A stretch of 64,000 nucleotides of DNA, taken from Schizochytrium sp. TIO01. Taxonomy: Eukaryota > Sar > Bigyra > Thraustochytrida > Thraustochytriidae. The position numbers and the translations under genes are program-made. Positions 1 to 11,315 of the stretch are shown one piece after another. The stretch spans positions 2,527,102 to 2,591,101 of the forward strand of contig SMSO01000025.1 of assembly GCA_004764695.1 (NCBI GenBank), in the 5' to 3' direction. Each line of letters opens with the position of its first letter. The first letter of the stretch is position 1. The notes beneath the pieces are model-generated. The model did no database searches. It had not been told where the DNA came from and saw only the letters and a program-made list of their open reading frames with translations.

Positions 1-2205
1 AAACCCATTTGGATAGGGTCCGAAATGTTCTACACAAGCGTTACCAGATCTTGGTTTGCAACGCTCTCGTACGCGATGAAGCAGGTCAGCACTGAGATCC
101 ATCTTCGAGTTCATAATATAGTGAGTCTTAAAAACTTCCATGATGCGCTTATATAGAACCTCTGGTTGTGGGATTCGGGTTTCAACAGCTTGATTGATAA
201 GCCGATCTTTTGTGAAGTTGCTCTTACTCTTATGTTCCTGTTGAACCTGCTTCACTCGCTTGTGGTCGCGCTGAAGAACAGCGTTTGCTAATGCAGTCAT
301 GAATGCAGTACGAGGTGCTCGGCTTTCGTTGCTGCTTTTCACCATTATTTGCTCCCAACGCTTGAGCCAGTGAAACAAATCGAGCTTGATGGGGACTCCC
401 TTGAAAATTTGTGATAGGCATTTATTTAATTTTCCACAACATGTATCTGTCCAAATACATTCAGGCCGGTAATCCCGACCATGCATTTCCTGGCGTAGCT
501 TGACGAATCGTCCTAAAGCTTCTCTTATTTCCCTCTCGTTCTCACTGTTCGCCAACCCACAATAGAATATAATCTGGTTGTGTTCGTTACTGATTGTGAG
601 TAGGGCTTGATATGGCTGGTATATCCTAAAGGATTTGTCTTGGTCTTGGAATCGAAGTTTACAGCGCTCGGGAAACCGGAACGTGCAATCGATAGCGATA
701 TACCTGGCGCTGTATGACGCAATTTCGCGAAGCAAAGGTCTTGCCTCTCCTTTAAACTGGTCAATACATAATTCGTCGAGAAATTTGGAGCTTAATCGAT
801 ATCCGTTGTACTCCATGTCGAAGTTGCCAAAATTTTCAGGAGCCGTGATTGATTTCTCTTGCGTTTCTTCTTCATTTGAGCACGATGCTGATTGATTTGT
901 CTGGTCGACCTGTTTGCTCGCTTGCTCAGCTGCTTGCTCGGCAGATTCTTTATTGATCTTGTCTCGGGCAAGTCGCTCGTTGCGCTGCTGGATAACCATT
1001 CGAGCATACTCCACGCTCAGTAAGTCCTTTTCTCGGAGTATCTGGTTGATTGTAGTCTCCAAAAGTTCTTTCCAACCCTCTATAACCCTCGTTCGGTCCC
1101 TCTCACGTCGAGCAGTGCTGAGTTGCTTGATTTTCTCGCCGTTTTTTGTATCTAGGATGTTCTTAAGCTCATGGAAGACATCAACAACTGTAGAGATATT
1201 GAGAGCAGACTTTAGGATTTTAATCTTTTTTTCTCCCAAACTCTTGATTTGCTTTAAATCAAATTCCAGTAATTCACGAGCAGCCGTCTCCTTTCTCAAA
1301 ACCTCAGCAGAACATTTTTCGGGCTGGAATTGAATCTTAGATTTGAGCGTATTTGTCGAGTTCACTGCTTGCTTTTGAAAAAAACTTGGGATTGTATTGG
1401 GGCCAGCTTCATCGAAGCGCCGAGTGTGTTCTCCTAAGCTTGATGCATAGTAAAAGTACTCTAGACGATTATGGTTCCGTACCTGAGCCTCATTGAAAGC
1501 ATCTGCAGCCCACGCGGGACTTTTCAACCACAATTGGCTGAGACGTTGGCTAACCTCTGTTTCAATCCCGTGGCGTGGGGTTAAGGTCAGGCCAAAGCGT
1601 ATCCGTACGTCAGCAGGGCACAAACGAAGAACATCCTCACTTGTATTGCGAAACTCTTTATTGCACTTTTTACATTTATACTTTCGAGCCACGAGAAACC
1701 AATTTGCAGTCGCACCAGCAATCTCTCGGTAATTTGGTGCCCAGAAGCCATCGTCACCAGAGACGCTGACAAGAGGTTCACCCAAATGCGCTTTTTGGTT
1801 GCAGTATGGACATGGCATGCGATTGTTCATCGACGCATACATTTTTGCTGGATGCCATAACCCAACGCTGCGCTGGTGAAAGTACTCTGGTGCAATTTGT
1901 TGACCTCTTTTTACTTTCGGCAGTTTGGGTTTCTGGAGCCAAGTGATTGTCCCATCAGGAACAATGTCGTACAGGGACTGGCATGTTTTGATATCCATTT
2001 TATCAAGTGTGTCTTTGCAGCTGTCGATAAATTTTTGTTGGATTAAGGTGATCGTAGTCTCGCGCTTCTCCTCATCTACATTAGCGCTTTCATTTAAGCC
2101 TTCCAGATCCTTTCTGATATCCTCATGACTCAAGGATTCCTGATCATTGTCCCCGGGAGTGGCTGTCGCCTGGCGAAGCTTGCAACGTGATGAAAATTGC
2201 ATCAT
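1..2205 (-). CDS. DUF6729-like, transposase-like protein, 3' end outside the window
   Basis: The frame stays open for 735 codons from an ATG at 2205 to the left edge, so the C terminus is missing. In-frame stops lie immediately upstream of that ATG, which fixes the start. A zinc-ribbon pattern is visible as CPYC (residues 132-135) and CKKC (178-181), in a setting that resembles DUF6729 (SGDDGFW, then the cysteines after WFLVARKYK). A helix-hairpin-helix-like stretch follows at about 316-340, then a charged coiled segment to about 460. A third region looks RNase H-like: IDCTF with Asp506, then WTDTCCG with Asp587 about 80 residues on, followed by LFHWLKRW. Proteins of this kind are typical of protist and fungal mobile elements, so I infer a transposase-like role; catalysis is not demonstrated. 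The long undamaged frame suggests the gene is young or still maintained. No terminal inverted repeat was recognised on the side that is visible. Confidence 0.72.
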   Translation of the reverse strand, partial: MMQFSSRCKLRQATATPGDNDQESLSHEDIRKDLEGLNESANVDEEKRETTITLIQQKFIDSCKDTLDKMDIKTCQSLYDIVPDGTITWLQKPKLPKVKRGQQIAPEYFHQRSVGLWHPAKMYASMNNRMPCPYCNQKAHLGEPLVSVSGDDGFWAPNYREIAGATANWFLVARKYKCKKCNKEFRNTSEDVLRLCPADVRIRFGLTLTPRHGIETEVSQRLSQLWLKSPAWAADAFNEAQVRNHNRLEYFYYASSLGEHTRRFDEAGPNTIPSFFQKQAVNSTNTLKSKIQFQPEKCSAEVLRKETAARELLEFDLKQIKSLGEKKIKILKSALNISTVVDVFHELKNILDTKNGEKIKQLSTARRERDRTRVIEGWKELLETTINQILREKDLLSVEYARMVIQQRNERLARDKINKESAEQAAEQASKQVDQTNQSASCSNEEETQEKSITAPENFGNFDMEYNGYRLSSKFLDELCIDQFKGEARPLLREIASYSARYIAIDCTFRFPERCKLRFQDQDKSFRIYQPYQALLTISNEHNQIIFYCGLANSENEREIREALGRFVKLRQEMHGRDYRPECIWTDTCCGKLNKCLSQIFKGVPIKLDLFHWLKRWEQIMVKSSNESRAPRTAFMTALANAVLQRDHKRVKQVQQEHKSKSNFTKDRLINQAVETRIPQPEVLYKRIMEVFKTHYIMNSKMDLSADLLHRVRERCKPRSGNACVEHFGPYPNGF

Positions 2206-4104
2206 TTTCGTGTTTGATGTTTACCTCGTTGTTGAGTTTCGCTACCTCAAAGTATCATTTAATATGCCCTGATCATCCAGTGAATATTTCCAAGTCTCTT
2301 TGCACATGTATTCGAGCCCAAGGAATACGAGCTTAACCACCATCAAAGTCCAGTATTAAATTGCATCAGTGAAACGTCGGCGTAGTATTCGTTGAGGTGG
2401 ATGTGCCAGTTTACCAGAAATATGTAACATCCTTGTGAGGAGACCCAGTGGTGATACACTTAATTATTTTCAGTGGAATTAGAGGAAGATTATCACTGAG
2501 TGTTCTTGCTAAAACCAGTAACAAAATTCATAAAGAGTTTTAAATTAAAAGCTAAATGTCATGCCGCGTCCCACAGTTAAAGCCATATATCTTATAAAAT
2601 GCATATCAAAAAACTCGCCAACACAATGATTTTGTGAGGAAAAGTAGAATTTCCCCCCAGATTTTCGCCTGTTCTCTCCTATGTTCTCTCCCCCCCCCGC
2701 GAGTTTTTTTTTTGAGCTCACGTCAGCATGGCAGATGAGCCCTTTGCTCTTTGGTGTCCCTCTCGTAAAATCTAAACTCTTCTTATCGTTGGTCTACACT
2801 TGCACACGATTTCACTGATTGTGCTATGCTTTAAACGAACCTGGGTTTTCACTCAAGCAAACAAAGGCATTGATTGGAATGGCCTCTTGTTAATGCTGTA
2901 CTTATGAAAACCAAGACTCCATACAACTGATATATTCTAATTAGTTAGGTTTTTATTGAAAAGAGAGGTTAGGTAAGAAAATGGAATGGCCAAGGAACCA
3001 CAAGCTCCAAAGACTACAAGTGAAGGAAGTAAACCTTCAATACAAACCAGCAAAGTACTTGAGCCAGGAGTTTGGTGTCTCAGCAGGTGCCTTTCGGGAG
3101 CCTCCCCGGAGGCGATCGCATAGACGCAAGTGATGACGTTCAGCGTGCCTATGAATGAGGTGTGTGCCGGCGGCCGCGAGCAACACAGCACAGAACTGCA
3201 CAGCACAGCAGCGCTGGCCGTACGATTAAATGTCCTCCGCCAAGCAAAACGAGAGTTTTCAATGCCAGATTGGTGACCTACTTTTAGCGTGCCTACCGAG
3301 GCGCATCCGCCGTCTCCAAAGACATCGGACCTCAGAAGGGCGCCTACTGAAAAGCGAGATTCACCGCAAGCTTGGACTTTGGCTCTGTGAACGCCTCTGT
3401 GTCATGCTTTAGCCTAAACCTGAGACTTCGACAGGTGAACAAGGTGGATCAAAGTCAAGAAAACTCGAATGCTGTATCGTTCGTTGGCCTCTGCCAGTCG
3501 CTCACTCACAACGCCGAGGTTTCCCCTGGTGTAAACTGGTTCTTCGCCGAGCAGAGTACACCCGCAAAACGTGCAATGAATGTGGGCACTACCATCCACG
3601 ACAAGCTTGCAAGATCCGAGGGTTTCCAAGGCCTAAAATGCAAACAAAGACGTAGTCGATCATGATATCCACGCCACCAGAGGTATCCTCTGCACTCCAA
3701 GGAAGGATGGGATAGTGACGATGTCGTGCCTCGGAGTCGATTCGCGGGTTATTGTTTTGACCCGCGATTAGGTTATGCCACCGTAGGTAATGCAAGTTCT
3801 GCGAACCTTACAGGTTAGATGCTAAGTAGGAGTATAGGTGGACCGAGGTAGGTGCGAGGAAGGGGTGTGTAAAGGTACTAGTCTTGACCTAAGTGTCGGG
3901 GGGGGGAGGCTTTAGACTGATAGAACTTCTTTGTAGTCTGTAAGAACAAAGTTTGTGTGTAAGCTTTTCCTTTTAATCTTGGGAGCGAGGTAGGTGAGGT
4001 CTGGCACTTGATGGGGAGTCTGATCAAGGCAGTCAGCAAAACTCAAACGCAGCCTACTTCACGCAAATTGCACGCAATCTACCTCACGTAAATCGGAATA
4101 AACG
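2206..4104. other. Intergenic stretch with one dispersed repeat and no credible gene
   Basis: Short open frames here (up to 97 codons, for example 2937-3206 minus and 3372-3665 plus) overlap each other and show no recognisable domain. It contains one copy of a dispersed repeat (2581-2741) and homopolymer runs (C/T around 2685-2715, G around 3899-3907). The last ~145 bases before the ankyrin gene (from about 3960) share the phrase cttgggagcg with an AGGTAG tail, and several short CACG-rich motifs, with the leader of the second ankyrin gene near 11,190. Confidence 0.5.
2581..2741. repeat. Dispersed ~155-bp repeat, copy 1
   Basis: This segment matches 10,551-10,706 in the same orientation at roughly 85-90% identity by eye. 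Shared landmarks in order are AGCCAT, CGCCAACACA, TTTGTGAGGA, AAGTAGAAT, ATTTTCGCCTGTTCTCTCCT, a C-run of variable length, a T-run, and GAGCTCACGTCAGCATGGCA. The two copies differ mostly in homopolymer length. No coding frame is shared. It may be a short non-autonomous element or a relic of a larger one. Confidence 0.8.
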
Positions 4105-7100
4105 ATGGAACACTATGGAAATCAACACGTGGATCTAGACGATCCGAGTTGCATCGACACGGTGGAGGGGCTTGATCCAGACGAGAATGAGCCCAGTGTT
4201 CAGAATGACACAAAATGGACGTTGCTGCATTCTGCCGCTTCAAATGGTTTTCTCGACACAGTGAAGCAGCTTATTCAATACGAAAAGATAGATCCCAATG
4301 TCCAGAACTGCAATGGACGGGCGCCACTGTATTTTGCCGCTAAGAATGGGCACCTGAGCGTAGTTCAATGGCTTGTCGATAAAGAAAATGCAAACCCTAA
4401 TGTCAAAGATAACGATGGGTGGGTGCCGCTGCATCTAGTCGCTCGGAACGGTAGCCTTGATGTGGTCAAATGGCTTGTTCAGGAAGGACATGCAGATCCC
4501 AATGTCAAAGATAACAATGGATGGGCGCCGCTGCACCAGGCCGCTGCACATGGTCGCCTCGACGTGGTAAGGTGGCTTGTTCAGAGAGGAAAAGCAGATC
4601 ATAATGTCAAGAATACCTATGGGTCGGCGCTGCTGCACTTTGCTGCTGCAAATGGTCACATTAACGTGGTTGAGTGGCTTGTCCAGAAAGGAAATGCAGA
4701 TCCCAATGTCAAAGATAACAATGGATGGGCACCGCTGCATCAGGCCGCTCTGAATGGTCGCCTCGACGTGGTAAGGTGGCTTGTCCAGAAAGGCAATGCA
4801 GATCTAATAATGGATGTATGCTGCTGCATTCAGCCGCGCAGAATGGGCACCTCAACGTGGTCGAGTGGCTTGTCCAGGAATTTAATGCAGATCCCAATGT
4901 CAAAAAAATCAACGGAAGTATGCCGCTATATTCGGCCGCGCAGAATGGGCACCTCAACGTGGTCGAGTGGCTTGTCCAGAAAGGAAATGCAGATCCCAAT
5001 GTCAAAGATAACAATGGGGGGGCGCCGCTGCACCAGGCCGCTCTGAATGGTCGCCTCGACGTGGTAAGGTGGCTTGTCCAGAAAGGAAATGCAGATCCCA
5101 ATGTCAAAAATAACAATGGAGGTATGCTGCTACATTTAGCCGCGCAGAATGGGCACCTCAACGTGGTCGAGTGGTTTGTCCAGGAAGTTAATGCAGATCC
5201 CAATGTCAAAGATAACAATGGAGGTATGCCGCTACATTTAGCCGCGCAGAATGGGCACCTCAACGTGGTCGAGTGGCTTGTTCAGAGAGGAAATGCAGAT
5301 ACCAATGTCAAAAAAATCAATGGAAGGGCGCCGCTACATTCAGCCGCGGAGAATGGGCACCTCAACTTGGTCGAGTGGCTTGTCCAGAAAGGAAATGCAG
5401 ATCCCAATGTCAAAGATAACAATGGAGGTATGCCGCTACACCAGGCCGCTCTGAATGGTCGCCTCGACGTGGTAAGGTGGCTTGTCCAGGAAGTTAATGC
5501 AGATCCCAATGTCAAGAACACCAGAGGGTGGGCGCCTCTGCACCATACCGCTCTGAATGGACACCTCAACGTGGTCGAGTGGCTTGTTCAGAGAGGAAAT
5601 GCAATTCCCAATGTCAGTACTAACAACGGAAGTATGCCGCTACATTTAGCCGCGCAGAGAGGCCACCTCAACGTGGTAAAGTGGCTTGTCCAGGAAGTTA
5701 ATGCAGATCCCAATGTTAAAAATAACAAGGGAGGTATGCCGCTACATTCAGCCGCTGCAAATGGTCACCTCAACGTGGTAGAGTGGCTTGTCCAGGAAGG
5801 CAATGCAAATCCCAACGTTAAAAAAAACAATGGAGGTATGCCGCTACATTCAGCCGCGGAGAATGGGCACCTCAACGTGGTCGAGTGGCTTGTTCAGAGA
5901 GGAAATGCAGAACCCAATGTCAAAAATAACAATGGAAGCACGCTACTGCATTTAGCCGCTGAGAATGGGCACCTCAACGTGGTTGAGTGGCTTGTCCAGA
6001 AAGGCAATGCAAATCCTGATGTCAGAAACAACAATGGAAGCACACCGCTGCATTTAGCCGCTGAGAATGGTCACCTCAACGTGGTTGAGTGGCTTGTCCA
6101 GAAAGGCAATGCGGATCCCATTGACAGAAATACCGATGGGTGGACGCCGCTGCATTCAGCCGCTTCAAATGGCCATCTTAACGTGGTTGAGTGGCTTGTT
6201 CAGAAAGGCAATGCAGGTCCCAATGTCAAAAACACCAATGAGTGGGCGCCGTTGCACCTTGCTGCTGCAAATGGTAATCTCAACGCGGTTAAGTGGCTTG
6301 TCCAGGATGGCAATGCAGACCCCAATGTCAAGGGTAAGAATGAAAGTATGCCGCTACAATCAGCCGCTTCAAATGGTCATCTCAACGTGGTAGAGTGGCT
6401 TATCCAGAAAGGAAATGCAGATTCCAATGTCAGGACTAACAAAGGGTCGGCGCTGCTACATTTAGCCGCTCAGAGTGGTCACCTCAACGTAGTTGAATGG
6501 CTTGTCCAGAAAGGCAACGCAGATCCTAATGTCAGGACTAACAAAGGGTCGGCGCCGCTGCATTTTGCTGCTGCAAATGGTCACCTCAACGTGGTAGAGT
6601 GGCTTGTCCAGAAAGGCAGCGCGGATCCCAATATCAAGAATAACAATGGGTTGGCGCTGCTGCACTTTGCTGCTGCAAATGGTCACCTCAACGTGGTTGA
6701 GTGGCTTGTTCAGGAAGGCAATGTAGATCCTATTATCAGGAATAACGATGGGTGGATGCCGCTACAATCAGCCGCTTCAAATGGTCATCTCAACGTGGTA
6801 GAGTGGCTTATCCAGAAAGGAAATGCAGATTCCAATGTCAGGACTAACAAAGGATCGGCGCTGCTACATTTAGCCGCTCAGAATGGTCACCTCAACGTAG
6901 TTGAATGGCTTGTCCAGAAAGGCAGCGCAGATCCCAATATCAAGAATACTAATGGGTCGGCGCTGCTGCACTTTGCTGCTGCAAATGGTCACCTCAACGT
7001 GGTAGAGTGGCTTGTCCAGGAAGGCAATGCAGATCCCAATGTCAAGAATAACAATGGGTCGGCGCCGCTGTACTTTGCTGCTGCAAATGGTCACCTCAAC

Positions 7101-8363
7101 GTGGTTGAGTTTCTTGTCCAGGAAGGAAATGCAGATCCCAATGTCAAAAATAACGATGAAATTACGCCCCTGCATTCAGCAGCTGAGAATGCGCACCTTG
7201 GCGTGGTTGCATGGCTTATTCAGAAAGGTAATGCAGATTTCATTGTCAGGAATAACGATGGGTTGACGCCGCTACATTCAGCCTCTTCAAAGGGCCATCT
7301 CAACGTGGTTGAATGGCTTGTGCAAGAACGTAATGCAGATCCTAATGTCAAGGATAACGACGGGTGGACGCCGCTACATTCAGCCGCTTCGGAGGGTCAT
7401 CTCAACGTGGTTGAGTGGCTTGTGCAGGAACGCAATGCAGATCCTAATGTCAGGAGTAACAATGACGGTCGAGTGCCGCTGCACTTGTCAGCTCTAAATG
7501 GTCACCTCAATGTAGTCGAGTGGTTCGTCAATATCGCAAACGTTTCTGTCAATACTCGAGCAAGGAATGGAGACACACCTCTTCACGATGCCGCCTGGAA
7601 TGATCACCTTAACGTGGTTGATTGGCTCATTGAAGTGGGCAAGGCACCAGTGGATCTGCGCAACAGAAAGGCCCGTACGGCTCTAGACAAGGCTGTTATG
7701 AATGGCCACATCAACGTTGCAAAACGTCTGGTTAAGGATCGCAAAACTGAAAAGCATGCATGCGTTAGTGAGGAATATTCGTTGCTACACAAAGCCGCCT
7801 GGAATGGTCATTCCAATCTTGTAAAGTGGCTTATCGAAGATGCCAAGGTTGACATCAACAGTCTCTCCAAGTGCGGAAGGACACCGCTTCATAGTGCTGC
7901 CATGAACGGGCACGTTAGCATAGTCGAATTGCTTGTTGAAAAGTACGGAATAGATGTATCAATTTGCGCGAATCTTGGAGGAATGACTGCACTGCACGAA
8001 GCCGCCCATAAGGGCCACCTCAACGTGGTCAAATGGTTTGTTAAAAATAGCGAGGCAAGTGTGATGGCCAACAAGAAAAGGGGAAGGACAGCACTACACT
8101 TTGCCGCTGAGAGAGGTCAATGCGATGTGATAAAGTGGCTTGTCGAGGAGGGTTATGCGGACGTAAATGTATCTGACAAAAGAAAAGTGACAGTGCTTCA
8201 CGAATTCGCACGAATGGGCAATTTAGAGATGGTGAAGTGGCTTGTCGAGAACGCCAAAGCCGATGTGAACGTTCGCACAAACAATGCAAATACAGCATTT
8301 CAGCTGGCTGCTTATAATGGTCATGCTGATGTGGCCAATTATCTCAAAGAAAGGACAAAATGA
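4105..8363 (+). CDS. Large ankyrin-repeat protein, reading frame broken once at ~4804
   Basis: The coding signal is about 41 consecutive ankyrin repeats of 33-35 residues, mostly 34, giving a DNA period of 102 bp. A short acidic leader (residues 1-35) precedes them and the last repeat ends at ...NYLKERTK before TGA. The typical unit begins HLAAQNGHLNVVEWLVQ. The first six repeats (4105-4803) lie in one frame and the other 35 (from 4806) in another. At the junction, 13 bases that every neighbouring repeat has between GCAGATC and TAACAATGG are absent. Continuing in the first frame gives nonsense until 5046; the second frame's own first ATG (4725) lies in noise. Upstream repeats are nearly identical in DNA, while the last nine or so (from about 7500) are diverged, which suggests recent expansion from an old C-terminal core. 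Ankyrin stacks bind other proteins; no enzymatic or membrane domain accompanies this one. It is either a frameshifted gene or an assembly error inside a repeat. Confidence 0.85.
6348..6933 (+). repeat. Recently duplicated 408-bp block inside the ankyrin array
   Basis: The sequence starting ATGCCGCTACAATCAGCC at 6348 recurs at 6756, exactly 408 bp (four 102-bp units) later. It stays almost identical for about 180 bp, including the unusual HLNVVEWLIQKGNADSNV version of the repeat, which occurs nowhere else. This is direct evidence of a multi-unit duplication within the array. Confidence 0.85.
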
Positions 8364-9149
8364 TATCTTGCTGTTGATTCGGCCGCGTTTTAATCATTCA
8401 CAGGGCTCCTCGCTGGTATCTTACCCGTTGGGCTCCAACAGTTAGTGTTCTTTCCTTCCAAAACGAAAAAATCAAGCTTTTCACCTACAGCTTTCACACT
8501 TTTGAGAACTTCCCCTTTTTAGAAAATCATAATTCATGTTATGGCGAATCTAGGTCAGATTCTAGGTAGGACCTCTTAATATGTTGAAGCAAAGCGAGAC
8601 ACAGCTGAGAAAATTACATGTGATATCTCAATGCTCGAAAGCTTACGCTTTTTTATCTGTTAAATGCTAATCCCTAGGCAGCCTTAAGTTGGCTGGGAAG
8701 ATGAAGGGAAGAAGCTTGGTAAGTATGATAAGACTAAGAAGTCCTTACGACTAATAGAGTTAACGATATGCTGCCTTTGGAGGTAACACCCCAAGTGGGC
8801 TGGTTCACCTTTTAAATAGGAGACTAAGATAGACCTCATTTGTTTTATGCAAAGCTCAAGGGTTTTGGTTAACTCATTGCCTCTACCACTAAATTAGGTA
8901 ATCCGTACATAATCCCTTGGTTATGCAGTGCACTTTTACTCTTGAGTTTCCTTGGTCTCACAGCTTCGCTTCTAATGGTCGCATTCTATCATATGCAAGC
9001 CCTATTAGTTTAGGATTTATAGTAGAGTCCCAAGGGCTTTGCTATCGTCTTGTCCACATGATCCTTCGATTCGTAATGTTAGCACCATCCTTGGCTCTAT
9101 TTGAGTGTGAATATTGTTGGTCTGATACTTTAAGGATTTAATTACGATG

Positions 9150-9390
9150 CCAAGTTTCAACAAATTTTTGTTTTCCGTTTTCGTCGTATGTTACGCTTGA
9201 ATTTTCTTAGATGCTTAGACTTCAGAGACCTGTGTCATGCTCCATGAGCGCAATTGCCGCCATGAAGCGCTGCTAAAGGAAGCGATGTTGGATTTCCAGA
9301 AATGCCTTTATAGCTTTTGACGAAGATAATTTTTTTGGGGGAGGGTTAATATAAACTTTCTGGGTTGCTAAAGAGTACGGAGATAATCGG
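9150..9390. repeat. Duplicated ankyrin 3'-flank block, copy 1
   Basis: This block parallels about 12,940-13,165. Shared landmarks include TTGAATTTTCTTA, CATGAAGCGCTGCTAAAGG, GCAATGTTGGAT or GCGATGTTGGAT, a TTTTTTGGGGG run, and CTGGGTTGCTAAAGAGTACGG. A further block at 8500-8650 parallels 12,310-12,465. Order and orientation are the same downstream of both ankyrin genes, so a segment wider than the coding region was duplicated. Confidence 0.75.
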
Positions 9391-10550
9391 GAATAGGGTT
9401 CAACTTGGATCCAAAATTCCATCTTACGTTTGAGTTGGGCTTAACAGAACTCATCAAATTTCAAATGTCTTGCTTTGAAGAAAGTAACTTCGGAGAGGAA
9501 CAGTATGAATAAGTAATACCTAGTCCGTGACTAAAAGTACAGCTATTAAAAACACTAGTAGAACAGCCGCGGTAGGAAGTTTCTTTGGGTGCTTGAATTG
9601 GACTTAATATTTTGATACCCAATCTAGCTGCAAGTTCAATTTATCTCACATTTATTGTGGAATATATGACTTGTATTAATTAAGTGTGTAAATTAGGGTT
9701 TTCAAAGTGCTGGTGTGAAGTATGTAAGGAACTATACATCTTCATATCCATACATTATATTAAAATATTAATATGTAGGTCAGCATTGATATTTATAATA
9801 CTAGGACAGTCCAATGATATTTTTTTCAAAAGCAGCTAAATTTAAGAACAGAGTATAATGGAGCTTAATGAAGCAGAGGTTAAGTGTCCCTATACAAACA
9901 TCTGTTCAACATCCCCAATAAAAGTTTGTGAAGGCCCCCCAAGTTTATGTTATATAGTTTTAAGATTCAAGAAGAATGGATTTGTTTTTAGAGGGTTCTA
10001 TGTAACAATTGATGATATGTTGGCTTGTCTTAAAGTTATAGAGTACAACAAGCTGTTCTTTTGACACTTATAGTAAACAATAAACCATCGCTAGCTGCTG
10101 GTTTAAGTAAATTTTAAAATGTAACTCTGTATAAAATGCATATTGTTGGAGAATTATTCCGGAAAGGTTTTTCTCCCCAAAGAAGCGCTAGGTACGCGCA
10201 CTTCAGATACTTCAAATAATACTCCTTCTACTTCAAGTTGAGCAAAGAAGACAAGGTATGAACAGCCGCTACATTTTGATAATCTAAATACCTCCCGTGC
10301 GATCATCTAAATTACCTCTGGGCTATTCCTTGAGATAATCGAGACTATCACGGTAATAGGTATACTCCTGTTTCAAGTTGAGTTCAAAGATATATGTTTT
10401 GACTTGGAGTTTTATCCAAGGATAGTCGGGTGATGAATTTCAATTCAAGTGAAAGAACTTCAAAGGAATTGTCTTTGATGCACCGTGACGCACCAAGCTA
10501 GAGATAGCGAATAATAGACATACCTATTGTCACTGCTACGCACTATTAGA

Positions 10551-10706
10551 AGCCATTGATCTTATTAAATGGATATCAGAAAACCCGCCAACACAGTGGT
10601 TTTGTGAGGAGAAGTAGAATCCCCCCCCTGATTTTCGCCTGTTCTCTCCTATGCTCTCCTCCCCCCATGAGTTTTTTTGAGCTCACGTCAGCATGGCAGA
10701 TGTGCC
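10551..10706. repeat. Dispersed ~155-bp repeat, copy 2
   Basis: Same orientation as the copy at 2581-2741, with shorter C and T runs. It lies between the two ankyrin loci, 8 kb from the first copy. It has no convincing terminal inverted repeats and no visible target-site duplication. Confidence 0.8.
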
Positions 10707-11315
10707 GATCTCATTACAGAATAGCTCTACTAAGTGATTCCTAACGTTTACAAGTTCTGTTCTTCAACATTTTACTATCACTTTCCCTGTGTTCTTCCGA
10801 GCCATACTTTACTGAAATGTTCTTTCCTACTTTAGAGACCGTTCTGCTCTCATTGAGTGCTCTAGAATTTAACATTTAGACGAGCAAAGGCTATTCTCAA
10901 CCCAATGCATGGCCACAGTATCATACAAAAGAATAAGATTATTTATTTCTCGTTTTCGTTTCAATTTTCAATTTGGTCATTTACCGTGAACGTGGCAGAA
11001 CAGAATCTGAAAATTGAAAATTAAAACGCGCACTTCAGACCGTGGCTTGCCCACCCGACTATATATAGTAAACACGGTTTTGTCCAGAAATAGCATTTTA
11101 GTACACTTTCCAATTTAAGTCGTAGTACTTTGAAAAGTACTAGTAATACATATATTTTCCTTACCACTCTGGAGTGGCTGCACTTATTTTTAAAACTTGG
11201 GAGCGTAGGTAGTTAACGAATGCACGTCACATGAACTAGAAAGTGTATTCACGATAGACATCGTTCTCTCTTCACACGCACGTCATTAGCTTCACGCACA
11301 AGAGGAGGAACCTAG

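Larger units (their letters stand above)
8364..11315. other. Long AT-rich intergenic stretch with blocks shared with the second ankyrin locus
   Basis: No gene is recognised. Short frames at 8917-9141, 9858-10064 and 10556-10744 have no recognisable domain, and the last lies mostly inside the dispersed repeat. Blocks at about 8500-8650 and 9150-9390 are similar to sequence downstream of the second ankyrin gene. A dispersed repeat occupies 10,551-10,706. An imperfect AT-rich inverted repeat (CAATTTTCAATTT against AAAATTGAAAATT) lies at about 10,960-11,025. Confidence 0.5.

Noticed and set aside
2937-3206. 89-codon minus-strand frame with a hydrophobic character
   Set aside because: No domain, overlapping alternatives on both strands, and no relation to neighbours.
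4709-5263. 184-codon minus-strand frame with a Cys/Pro-rich repeating peptide
   Set aside because: It is the reverse of the 102-bp ankyrin unit; periodic antisense frames are expected because 102 is a multiple of three.
4231-8349. Regular 102-bp array considered as a CRISPR-like or satellite repeat
   Set aside because: Units are fully coding, translate to ankyrin repeats, and there are no spacers.
9858-10064. 68-codon frame with several cysteines between the ankyrin loci
   Set aside because: Short, in AT-rich DNA, no recognisable motif and no counterpart at the duplicated locus.
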